NCBI GenBank assembly: GCA_905201895.1
Contig: CAJKPX010000079.1
Span: 1 to 9,488 of the forward strand
Direction of reading: 5' to 3'
Length of the DNA: 9,488 nt
Source of the DNA: an uncultured Eubacteriales bacterium
GTDB taxonomy: Bacteria > Bacillota > Clostridia > Oscillospirales > CAG-272
Under the pieces are notes generated by a model that saw nothing but the letters and a program-made list of their open reading frames with translations, searched no databases and was not told the DNA's origin. Position 1 is the stretch's first letter. Every line of letters starts with the position of its first letter. The position numbers and the translations under genes are program-made. Shown piece by piece: positions 1 to 6,122 of the stretch.

Positions 1-16
1 AAGCTCTTGAAGGGGT

Positions 17-50
17 GCAGGGGGAACTTCTCTCGAGAAGTTCCCCCTGC
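17..50. repeat. Perfect 16-bp G-rich palindrome at left end
   Basis: Arms GCAGGGGGAACTTCTC (17-32) and its exact reverse complement (35-50) are separated by only TC. Read on the minus strand, the direction of transcripts leaving the aldolase gene, the palindrome is preceded by a T-rich tract (complement of 51-62) and followed by ACCCCTTCAAGAGCTT (complement of 1-16), with no T run after the stem. It is therefore not a textbook intrinsic terminator, although so strong a hairpin could still stop or protect the transcript. A related element sits at the other end of the window (9442-9488), which suggests an interspersed repeat family. The structure is certain; the role is inferred. Confidence 0.85.
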
Positions 51-95
51 AAAAAACAAAAATATTATAATCTTACGCTATCCGCGCTTTTACTC

Positions 96-119
96 AAAAA
101 GTTCTCCCTCTCCCCCTGC
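96..119. repeat. Degenerate half-copy of the left palindrome
   Basis: The run contains AAGTTC followed by TCCCTCTC and CCCCTGC. This matches the right arm of the 17-50 palindrome (AAGTTCCCCCTGC) if about eight bases are inserted. No matching left arm is adjacent, so it cannot form the same hairpin alone. It lies just downstream of the aldolase stop codon on the minus strand. It may be a decayed copy of the element or a low-complexity coincidence. Confidence 0.4.
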
Positions 120-130
120 TTCACTCAATA

Positions 131-1531
131 TTATCCAATTTCCGTATATTTTTTTGCGAGGGCGGTGATGCCGTCGAAGTCGCCTGCGGCGAGCATTTTC
201 TTGTTGACGATACCCGAGGCGATGCCGATGCCGCGCACGCCTGCGGCGAGGTATTCGGCGGCGTTGTGCTCGTTGATGCCGCCAACTGCGAGCAGACGCA
301 CGTGCGAGAGCGGCGCGAGGAGGTCCTTGACATAGGACGCACCCATCGTTGCAACCGGGAAGAGCTTGACAAAATCAGCTCCCGCGCGCCATGCAGCCGC
401 AACCTCGGTGGGCGTGAGCGCACCCGGGATCGAAACGAGACCCTCGCGCACGGTGAGCGCGATCACGTCGGCGTTGGTGTCGGGCGAGATGATGAATCTG
501 CCGCCCGCGCGCTTGGTGAGCAGAACCTGCTCCTCGGTGAGCACCGTACCCGCGCCGATGAGCATGCGATCCCCGAAATGCTCGGCGAGCATGGCAATGT
601 TGTCGGCAGTCTCGGCGTCGGTGGTCTTGCCGCTCGCATCAAAGGTGCACTCGAGCAGACGGATGCCGCCGCGATACATTGCCTCGGCAAGGTCGATCAG
701 CTGCTCGCGCTTGACACCGCGCACGATCGTGATCACTCTGCCCGCCTCGATCGCCTCGATTGCCTCGGCGCGCTTGCGATCCGCCTCGGCGTCGGCTTCG
801 ATAATCTCGCGGATGCGCTCCATGCGCTCGTCGAGAAAAGCCTCCCACTCACCCGCCACCACGAATGCGTCGCGCTCACCGCGCAGGGTCGCCTCAATCT
901 TGAGGTCGGTGTCGTTGTTCCAGGTGTGGTTGCCAACGAAAATGTCAACCTGCTCGCCGCGCAAACGGTTCAGACTGTTGATGAATTTCTGTCTGTTCTC
1001 TGCGGGGAGCTTGTGCGCGATCATAAAGTCACGCACCAGCGTGTTTGTGCCCGCACCGCCGTGCATGCCCGCGCGGAGTGTGCGCTCGCCGTCGGTCACG
1101 TTGAAGAACAGAGACATGGTGCCGTCGGTGTGACCCGGGGTGGAGAGACAACGCACGGTGGTGTTGCCGAGCGTGATCTCATCGCCGTCGCGGAGCAGAA
1201 CGTCGGGGATAAAGCTGTTTTTCACAAAATGCAGGTCATCGGCACCGAGGTAGACCTTTGCATCGGTGAGCGCAAGCAGCTGCGCGGTCGCCTCGGCATG
1301 ATCGCCATGCCCGTGCGACAGAATGATGTATTTGACGTCGCTCGGCTCAAATCCGACCTTGCGGATATTTTTGACAACGGTGCGGAAATTGCGCGCATAG
1401 CCGGGGTCGATCAGGATCAGCCCCGCCCCCGTGTCGATGATGTGCGTGGATGCGTCATAGGTGCCCACGAAATAGAGATTGCCGAACATTCTCACGGGCT
1501 CCAGATAATTGTCACGAACGCGTTTTGCCAT
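131..1531 (-). CDS. Fusion: MBL-fold metallo-hydrolase + KDPG-type aldolase
   Basis: One uninterrupted 466-residue frame carries two enzymes. Residues 1 to about 240 are a metallo-beta-lactamase fold: HGHGDH at 73-78, PGHTDG at 132-137 and GNH at 200-202. The usual bridging Asp position reads AGMHGG, so the site resembles subclass B3 (predicted ligands H73, H75, H134 and D77, H78, H202). A charged helix at about 237-262 leads into a class I 2-keto-3-deoxy-6-phosphogluconate-type aldolase: R271 in IVRG, E294 in LLECTFD, GAGT 326-329, ISP 348-350, Schiff-base lysine K389 in VKLFP, and phosphate-binding AVGGI 415-419. The aldolase half should cleave a 2-keto-3-deoxy sugar acid phosphate to pyruvate and an aldehyde. 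R49 of E. coli Eda (in TLR) is Asp here (TFD), and the 396-403 region is closer to DgoA, so the exact substrate is open. The MBL half has no assigned substrate. The gene starts one base after the dehydrogenase stop and has its own GGGAGG site, so it is cotranscribed and probably translationally coupled. No signal peptide. Confidence 0.93.
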   Translation of the reverse strand: MAKRVRDNYLEPVRMFGNLYFVGTYDASTHIIDTGAGLILIDPGYARNFRTVVKNIRKVGFEPSDVKYIILSHGHGDHAEATAQLLALTDAKVYLGADDLHFVKNSFIPDVLLRDGDEITLGNTTVRCLSTPGHTDGTMSLFFNVTDGERTLRAGMHGGAGTNTLVRDFMIAHKLPAENRQKFINSLNRLRGEQVDIFVGNHTWNNDTDLKIEATLRGERDAFVVAGEWEAFLDERMERIREIIEADAEADRKRAEAIEAIEAGRVITIVRGVKREQLIDLAEAMYRGGIRLLECTFDASGKTTDAETADNIAMLAEHFGDRMLIGAGTVLTEEQVLLTKRAGGRFIISPDTNADVIALTVREGLVSIPGALTPTEVAAAWRAGADFVKLFPVATMGASYVKDLLAPLSHVRLLAVGGINEHNAAEYLAAGVRGIGIASGIVNKKMLAAGDFDGITALAKKYTEIG

Positions 1532-1532
1532 T

Positions 1533-2624
1533 TTATTCTACCTCCCAAAGATATCTCATGGACCTGCGAATACCCTGACGCGCCTCCTCGGTCTTTTCGT
1601 CGATCGCGGTGGAGCGGAAAAGACGCTCGCAGTATTCCTCAAAAATTGCCTCGCTGCGCACAACGCCAACGTCGGACACGCGGTAGGGCATGTTGTATTT
1701 CTTCATCAGGCGGAGCAGCTCACGGTTGTTCTCCTCCTCGCCGTTGAAGTGGTTTTGCAAAAGCAGACCCACGCCAACGATCTCGCCGTGGAGATAGGGA
1801 CGCGCCGACTCAACAAAGAGCGTGCGCGTGATCTCGTAAAACTTATGCGCCAGGGCGGTTTGATTGGAGCCGCGCGCGATGCCGCTGATTACGCCGGTTG
1901 CGGCAATCGTTGTGAAGATGAGATTGTCCACGTCGGCGCTCGCAACGCCGTTTGCCATGTCCTCAATTCCGCGATCCGCCTTCTCGGAGAGCAGATCAAA
2001 GGAATATTTCGACATCACATATGCGTAATCCAGCCCGATCGGGTATTCGGCGGCGCCGATATTGAACCGCTGCTTGATCTCAACGAATTTTGCGAGTGCG
2101 TCGAACACGCCCGCCAAAAAGAGACGCACGGGCTGGCGCGAAACCACGTCCACGTCAACAAGCACGCAGCTCACCTCCCTGCCATAGTGCAGCGAGCCAA
2201 CCGTCTCCCCCGTGGGGCTGTACCGCACACTCAAGGGCGTATACGCCGCGCAGGTGGCGCTCGAGGTGGGCACGTTGATCACAGGGAGCGAGGCGTAGTG
2301 TGCGATCAGCTTGGAAAAATCGCAGATCACACCGCCGCCAACGCCAACGATCACGTCATAGCCCTCTCGCAAAGCGCAATCCGCAAGCACCTTGGCATCG
2401 TCGTCATTGCAGGTTCCCGTGTGAGTTACAAATTCATATTTTTTGCATCTCCCGAGAGTACCCGCCTCTATGGCTGTACGCGTGAGTCCGAGCGCGGTCT
2501 CGCCTCCAACAATCAGAGGTGCGTTGCCGAGTCGGCATACCTCGTCTCCAAGTCTTGTGAGGTATCCGCGTCCCTGCAGGTAACGTCCCGCACCGATGCG
2601 GAAGGATTCTTCTTTTACAGGCAT
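1533..2624 (-). CDS. Iron/zinc-type alcohol dehydrogenase, GldA-like
   Basis: This 363-residue cytoplasmic NAD(P)-dependent oxidoreductase belongs to the glycerol dehydrogenase / dehydroquinate synthase-like superfamily. The nucleotide-binding GGGxxxD motif is at 96-102 (GGGVICD), followed by the VPTSSATCAAY stretch at 118-128 typical of the GldA/AraM-like branch. The three metal ligands of the family can be placed at D175 (FDALAK), H260 (LAHKFYE) and H279 (LHGE). The length is normal. It is the first gene of a divergent operon with the MBL/aldolase fusion, so it most likely interconverts an alcohol and a ketone on a polyol or sugar acid before aldol cleavage. This is an inference from context; the family cannot be reduced to one substrate by eye. 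The start is supported by AAGGAG at 2634-2639, nine bases upstream. Confidence 0.92.
   Translation of the reverse strand: MPVKEESFRIGAGRYLQGRGYLTRLGDEVCRLGNAPLIVGGETALGLTRTAIEAGTLGRCKKYEFVTHTGTCNDDDAKVLADCALREGYDVIVGVGGGVICDFSKLIAHYASLPVINVPTSSATCAAYTPLSVRYSPTGETVGSLHYGREVSCVLVDVDVVSRQPVRLFLAGVFDALAKFVEIKQRFNIGAAEYPIGLDYAYVMSKYSFDLLSEKADRGIEDMANGVASADVDNLIFTTIAATGVISGIARGSNQTALAHKFYEITRTLFVESARPYLHGEIVGVGLLLQNHFNGEEENNRELLRLMKKYNMPYRVSDVGVVRSEAIFEEYCERLFRSTAIDEKTEEARQGIRRSMRYLWEVE
1541..1546 (-). promoter_or_regulatory. Ribosome binding site inside the upstream gene
   Basis: GGGAGG on the minus strand lies nine bases before the ATG of the MBL/aldolase fusion and within the last codons of the dehydrogenase gene. 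It fixes the fusion's start and indicates coupled translation of the two genes. Confidence 0.75.
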
Positions 2625-2633
2625 TGCTTCTCT

Positions 2634-2639
2634 CTCCTT
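2634..2639 (-). promoter_or_regulatory. Ribosome binding site of the dehydrogenase gene
   Basis: AAGGAG on the minus strand is nine bases from the ATG at 2624 and supports that start. The leader from the predicted transcription start is only about 40 bases, leaving little room for a riboswitch. Confidence 0.75.
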
Positions 2640-2658
2640 TTTCTTTTCTTAAAATTGC

Positions 2659-2687
2659 TTGACATACTTATATTATAGTGATATAAT
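2659..2687 (+). promoter_or_regulatory. Plus-strand consensus promoter of AraC regulator
   Basis: TTGACA (2659-2664), a 17-base spacer and TATAAT (2682-2687) make a perfect sigma-A consensus. An extended -10 TG is present at 2679-2680. Such a strong promoter in front of a regulator suggests it is held in check, either by the opposing promoter or by a bound protein. Predicted transcription starts near 2694. Confidence 0.9.
2672..2687. promoter_or_regulatory. Palindrome joining the two -10 boxes, possible operator
   Basis: ATTATA-GTGA-TATAAT is a perfect 6-bp inverted repeat formed by the -10 boxes of the two divergent promoters. The flanking -35 boxes also form an inverted TTGAC/GTCAA pair (2659-2663 and 2696-2700). 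The symmetry follows from two facing promoters but would also suit a dimeric regulator. No protein can be assigned to it from sequence. Confidence 0.5.
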
Positions 2688-2700
2688 GAACGCAAGTCAA
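2672..2700 (-). promoter_or_regulatory. Minus-strand sigma-A promoter of dehydrogenase operon
   Basis: On the minus strand the -35 box TTGACT (2700-2695) and the -10 box TATAAT (2677-2672) are separated by 17 bases, one mismatch from consensus. It drives the dehydrogenase and MBL/aldolase genes. Its span is interleaved with the promoter for the AraC gene, and the two -10 boxes are only four bases apart. Confidence 0.85.
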
Positions 2701-2740
2701 TCCGATAAAATGATGAAAAATTCAGATTTATTGCTTTTTT

Positions 2741-2747
2741 GAGGTGA
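2741..2747 (+). promoter_or_regulatory. Ribosome binding site of AraC regulator
   Basis: GAGGTGA ends three bases before the ATG at 2751 (core GAGG, six bases away) and supports that start. Confidence 0.65.
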
Positions 2748-2750
2748 GTT

Positions 2751-3569
2751 ATGATCTTCAACGCCTATCAGGACTCCGATCGTGGGATCGCCGAGGTTTC
2801 GGTGGTGAGCAGCGGTCACATCTTTGCCAAGCCGGGCAGACGCATCCTGCGTCCAACGGGTCGGCGCGACCATCTGCTTTTCTACGTTGCCAAGGGCTGC
2901 GAGCATTTTCTGCTCGATGGGGTCGAGGTGCTCGCCCCCGAGGGATCGTTCATTCTGTTCTGCCCGGGCGAGTCGCAAATCCACACGCACCGCGACGAGC
3001 GCAACGGGGAGTTCTATTACGTGCACTTCAACGCGCCCTCCAATGCCGAGCTGCACGGGCTCGAAAGCTCGCGCATCTACACCGCCGAGCCCTCCTCCAC
3101 CGTGCGCGACCTCTTTGAGGAGATCATCTCCGAGCTGCAAACCAAGCGCCACGCCTATGAGCGCGTGTGCGTGGCAAAGCTGTTTTGCATCCTTGCGCTG
3201 CTGGAGCGAAAGACCCTGCGCGATACCAGCCCAACGGGGCGCTATTCGAGCAAAATCGCCTACGTGATCGCAACCATGAACAAGGAATATGAGCTCGACC
3301 GCAGCGTGGAGGACTACGCCGCGCTTTGCAGCATGAGTAAATTCCATTTTCTGCGCGTGTTCAAGGAGATCACGGGAAAGACCCCCATCGAATACCGCAA
3401 CAAGATCCGCTTCGACCACGCCGCCGAGATGCTCGCCGACACAAGCGACCCGATCAACGAGATCGCCCATCGCGTCGGCTTTTCCTCCAACGTCTATTTT
3501 TGTGACGCCTTCAAGAAAAAAATGGGCATCTCCCCCTCGCTCTACCGCAAGCGATACCAAGGAATTTAG
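2751..3569 (+). CDS. AraC/XylS-family transcriptional regulator
   Basis: This 272-residue protein has the standard two-domain AraC architecture. Residues about 25-100 form a cupin-like effector-binding domain with the PEGSFILFCPGE turn (63-74) and a His-rich IHTH (77-80). Residues about 165-272 are a double helix-turn-helix DNA-binding domain. The first helix pair is at about 187-206 (YAALCSMSKFHFLRVFKEITG) and the second at about 235-257. The latter ends in the family hallmark of IAHRVGFSS...YFCDAFKKKMGISPSLYRKR. It is divergent from the dehydrogenase/aldolase operon and shares overlapping promoters with it, so it is the likely sugar-responsive regulator of that operon, of itself and perhaps of the hydrolase operon starting at 4229. 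The effector is unknown. Confidence 0.95.
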   Translation: MIFNAYQDSDRGIAEVSVVSSGHIFAKPGRRILRPTGRRDHLLFYVAKGCEHFLLDGVEVLAPEGSFILFCPGESQIHTHRDERNGEFYYVHFNAPSNAELHGLESSRIYTAEPSSTVRDLFEEIISELQTKRHAYERVCVAKLFCILALLERKTLRDTSPTGRYSSKIAYVIATMNKEYELDRSVEDYAALCSMSKFHFLRVFKEITGKTPIEYRNKIRFDHAAEMLADTSDPINEIAHRVGFSSNVYFCDAFKKKMGISPSLYRKRYQGI

Positions 3570-3600
3570 CATTTGAACCGCAGAAAAGGACAACGCAACA

Positions 3601-4098
3601 ATGCCAAAACAGCTTCTCACCAAAGAGGATATCAAACGCGATCTGCTCAAAAAGCTCAACAAGGGCGCTCCTCTTTGGATCTATCTGACCGTTATCACGC
3701 TGCTCTCCGCCGTCGCACTTGTGCTGCGGGTGATCCTGCTCGCACGTACACACGCCGACCTTCCCATCGAGCTGCTCCCCCTCGCCGCCCTGCTCGCAAT
3801 GTTTGTTTGGCTTCTGCTCGAACTTTACTATCTCGACCTTTTTCGGGTCAAGGCGGGAAAATTCAGGATCCTCGAGGAGACACTCTATGAGAAAAAACGC
3901 GAGTGGATCCGCTATTATCGCCAATCGGTGGAGGAAAACTCCCTCTATTTCCGCAATTTCAGGATCGCGGTGGAGGATGACGTATTTTCCGAGTCGAGGA
4001 AGGGCGACACCTTCTACGCCGTGATCCTGCGCTCGTCACGGTCGCCGATCGCCGTTTACCGCAAAGACAGCTATGAGCTCGATCCCACGCTGCGCTGA
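3601..4098 (+). CDS. Small two-helix membrane protein, unknown function
   Basis: I do not recognise a family for this 165-residue protein. The N-terminus is lysine-rich (about 1-22). Two hydrophobic segments at about 25-48 and 57-81 should span the membrane as a hairpin, with N- and C-termini in the cytoplasm by the positive-inside rule. The C-terminal 80 or so residues are soluble and charged, with alternating beta-like stretches (FRIAVEDDVFS, TFYAVILRS, IAVYRKDSYEL). AAAGGA at 3585-3590 is ten bases from the ATG. It lies 31 bases after the AraC gene with no promoter evident, so it is probably cotranscribed. It could be a membrane accessory or housekeeping gene unrelated to sugars. Confidence 0.8.
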   Translation: MPKQLLTKEDIKRDLLKKLNKGAPLWIYLTVITLLSAVALVLRVILLARTHADLPIELLPLAALLAMFVWLLLELYYLDLFRVKAGKFRILEETLYEKKREWIRYYRQSVEENSLYFRNFRIAVEDDVFSESRKGDTFYAVILRSSRSPIAVYRKDSYELDPTLR

Positions 4099-4145
4099 AG
4101 AAGGAGCGGTCCCACCTCAAAGATTTCACTCGATGCAGCTTCTAA

Positions 4146-4156
4146 AAAACGGTTTT
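4146..4156. promoter_or_regulatory. Small inverted repeat just upstream of a -35 box
   Basis: AAAAC-G-GTTTT is a perfect 5-bp inverted repeat centred on 4151, five bases before the -35 box at 4161. The position suits an activator or repressor site. It does not match the full CcpA cre consensus well enough to call one. It is short enough to be chance in an A/T-rich gap. Confidence 0.3.
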
Positions 4157-4160
4157 GTCA

Positions 4161-4189
4161 TTGACTTTTTCGCGCATCCGAGCTATAAT
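4161..4189 (+). promoter_or_regulatory. Sigma-A promoter of the hydrolase operon
   Basis: TTGACT (4161-4166), 17 bases and TATAAT (4184-4189) is one mismatch from consensus, and the ATG of the first gene follows 40 bases later. It makes the four genes from 4229 to 9430 a unit separate from the AraC/membrane-protein pair. No terminator hairpin is visible between 4099 and 4160, so read-through from upstream is possible. Confidence 0.85.
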
Positions 4190-4215
4190 GTAACCAACAC
4201 ATCTGAAAATCCATG

Positions 4216-4221
4216 AAGGAG
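4216..4221 (+). promoter_or_regulatory. Ribosome binding site of the first hydrolase-operon gene
   Basis: AAGGAG is seven bases before the ATG at 4229 and decides that start. Confidence 0.8.
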
Positions 4222-4228
4222 CATTGCA

Positions 4229-6100
4229 ATGTACCAAATTTCCGTTCCGATCATGAACAGCACACTCAAGCGCAGCAACCGAGATCGCATGCGCGAGGAG
4301 CTGGGGCGCTTGGATGCCGCGCGCGTATTTCTGGCGCTCGACCGCTATGAGACCGACCCCGACCGTCGGCGTGCGGTGATGGACGAGCTTGCCGACAACT
4401 GCCGCTTTTTTAAGGCGCAGGGCTTTGAGGTCGGCGCGTGGATCTGGACCTTCTGGATCAAGGGCAACCGTGAATTTTGCAACATGCGCGCGATCAGCGG
4501 CAAGGAAATTGAGGAGTTTATGTGCCCCACCGACGAGCGCTTCGTCCGCTTTGCCGCCGATTATGCCGCCGACATTGCACGCTGCGGTGTCGACCTGATC
4601 CAATACGATGACGATTTTCGCTACGGCTTTCTCTCAGACTCGCCCGCCTGCCTTTGCGACGCGCATATCGAGGCGATCAACCGCATCACGGGCGAGCCGA
4701 AAACACGCGAGGAGCTGGAGCGCTACATCACCACGGGCGGCAAAAACAAGTTCCGCGATGCCTATCTCAAGGCAAACGGCGATGCCCTTCGACATTTTGC
4801 CGCGTCGGTTCGTGCTGCGGTGGATGCGGTCAATCCTTCGGTGCGCATGGGCACCTGCACCTGCATGACCTCGTGGGATATCGACGGCACCGATGCCGCA
4901 GAGCTCGCGCGCATCCTGGCGGGCGGCACGAAGCCCTTCGCACGTCTGATCGGCGCACCCTATTGGGCGTTCAGGCGCTCGTGGGGGAATGAATTGCAGG
5001 ACGTGATCGAGCTGGAGCGCATGGAAAGCGCATGGACACGCGACGGCGAGATCGAGCTAATGGCGGAGGGCGATGTCTATCCCCGCCCGAGAACACGCTG
5101 CCCTGCCTCCTATCTTGAGGGCTTTGACACGGCGATCCGCGCCTCGGGCTGCACCGACGGAATTCTGAAATACGGGCTTGATTACGTCTCTCATGCCGAC
5201 TATGAAACGGGTTACGCCACCCTGCACGAGCGAAATCGGGCTCTTTATGCCGCAATTGATCGCCTCTTTGGAGGCAAGCACTCCTGCGGCGTGCGCGTTT
5301 ACGAATCCATGAAAAAGGTTGCCGACACGGTTACTCCCACGGCGGTAAACACCGACGTGGATATCCAGCATCAGTTTTTCTCAAGGGCGGCACGTACTCT
5401 GGCGTATAACACAATCCCCACGGTTTACGAGGGCGAGGGTGTTGCGGGCATCGTGTTTGACGAAAACGCACGCAATCTGCCGCTCACCGCCCTTGAAAAG
5501 GGCTTGATCCTCGATATTGCCGCCGCGGAAATTCTGACGGAGCGAGGCGTTGACGTAGGTCTTGAGCGGATCGGTCGCGCAACGAGCGGCGAGAGCGAGC
5601 ATTTTCTCGAGGGCAACAATTACATCCTGATGGACAAAGCCACCGTTTATGAGCTTGGGCTGCGCGATGGCGTTGAAATTTTGAGCGACGTCGAAACCCC
5701 GCTCGGCACCCTGCCCGTGTCCTATCGCTATGAAAACGCCGACGGCAACCGCTTTTTGGTGCTCAATCTCAACACGCGGAGCAAAAACGTCAATCCACTC
5801 TGCCACTACGCGCGGAGTCGGCAGTATGCCGAGCTGATCCCGTGGCTCGGCGGCGAGCATCTCCCCGCCTACGTCTACGGAAACCCTGCGCTCTATATCC
5901 AATGCAAAAAGAATGAGAACGGCATGGCGGTTGGTCTTTGGAATTTCTTTGCCGACCCCACGCTTTTCACCACGGTGGAGCTGGGCGCCATCTACCGCTC
6001 GATCGAATTTGTCAACTGCAGCGGCAGGCTGGAGGGCGATCGCGTGATTCTCTCGGAAATCCCTGCCTTCGGGTTTGCGTCATTTGAGGTAAAATATTGA
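4229..6100 (+). CDS. Putative clan-GH-A-like glycoside hydrolase
   Basis: This 623-residue protein has no signal peptide. The layout resembles GH42-like enzymes. An N-terminal (beta/alpha)8-type half (about 1-345) includes the strand LIQYDDDFRYGF (123-134), CTCMTSWDIDG (210-220) and LMAEGDVYPRPR (277-288). A flavodoxin-like middle domain follows at about 352-445, and a C-terminal beta-sandwich at about 495-623 ends in AFGFASFEVKY. Candidate catalytic acids are in the D127-D129 cluster and E280, both at strand ends, but I cannot assign acid/base and nucleophile with certainty. It is first in an operon with a GH28-like protein, a phosphatase and a deacetylase, so a cytoplasmic role on an imported oligosaccharide fits. 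The fold is inferred from the pattern and could prove to be an uncharacterised GH family. The carbohydrate-enzyme call is moderately secure; the substrate is unknown. Confidence 0.72.
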   Translation: MYQISVPIMNSTLKRSNRDRMREELGRLDAARVFLALDRYETDPDRRRAVMDELADNCRFFKAQGFEVGAWIWTFWIKGNREFCNMRAISGKEIEEFMCPTDERFVRFAADYAADIARCGVDLIQYDDDFRYGFLSDSPACLCDAHIEAINRITGEPKTREELERYITTGGKNKFRDAYLKANGDALRHFAASVRAAVDAVNPSVRMGTCTCMTSWDIDGTDAAELARILAGGTKPFARLIGAPYWAFRRSWGNELQDVIELERMESAWTRDGEIELMAEGDVYPRPRTRCPASYLEGFDTAIRASGCTDGILKYGLDYVSHADYETGYATLHERNRALYAAIDRLFGGKHSCGVRVYESMKKVADTVTPTAVNTDVDIQHQFFSRAARTLAYNTIPTVYEGEGVAGIVFDENARNLPLTALEKGLILDIAAAEILTERGVDVGLERIGRATSGESEHFLEGNNYILMDKATVYELGLRDGVEILSDVETPLGTLPVSYRYENADGNRFLVLNLNTRSKNVNPLCHYARSRQYAELIPWLGGEHLPAYVYGNPALYIQCKKNENGMAVGLWNFFADPTLFTTVELGAIYRSIEFVNCSGRLEGDRVILSEIPAFGFASFEVKY

Positions 6101-6108
6101 AAAACAAC

Positions 6109-6115
6109 GGAAGGA
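6109..6115 (+). promoter_or_regulatory. Ribosome binding site of the GH28-like gene
   Basis: GGAAGGA lies seven bases before the ATG at 6123, in a 22-base intergenic gap, and supports cotranscription and this start. Confidence 0.75.
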
Positions 6116-6122
6116 AAAAGAT

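Noticed and set aside
17..50. Calling the left palindrome a canonical rho-independent terminator
   Set aside because: On the minus strand the T tract precedes the stem and none follows it; on the plus strand the stem is followed by A residues.
266..2678. Long plus-strand open frames opposite the dehydrogenase and aldolase genes (266-1747 and 1509-2678)
   Set aside because: They lie antisense to genes with complete catalytic motifs, have no plausible ribosome site, and show low-complexity Arg/Ala/His-rich composition typical of mirror frames in GC-rich genes.
2625..2750. Riboswitch or small RNA in the divergent gap
   Set aside because: Leaders on both sides are only about 40-57 bases, largely A/T-rich, and fully accounted for by promoters and ribosome sites.
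4133..4216. 27-codon open frame starting at ATG 4133
   Set aside because: It overlaps the -35 and -10 boxes of the hydrolase-operon promoter and has no ribosome binding site.
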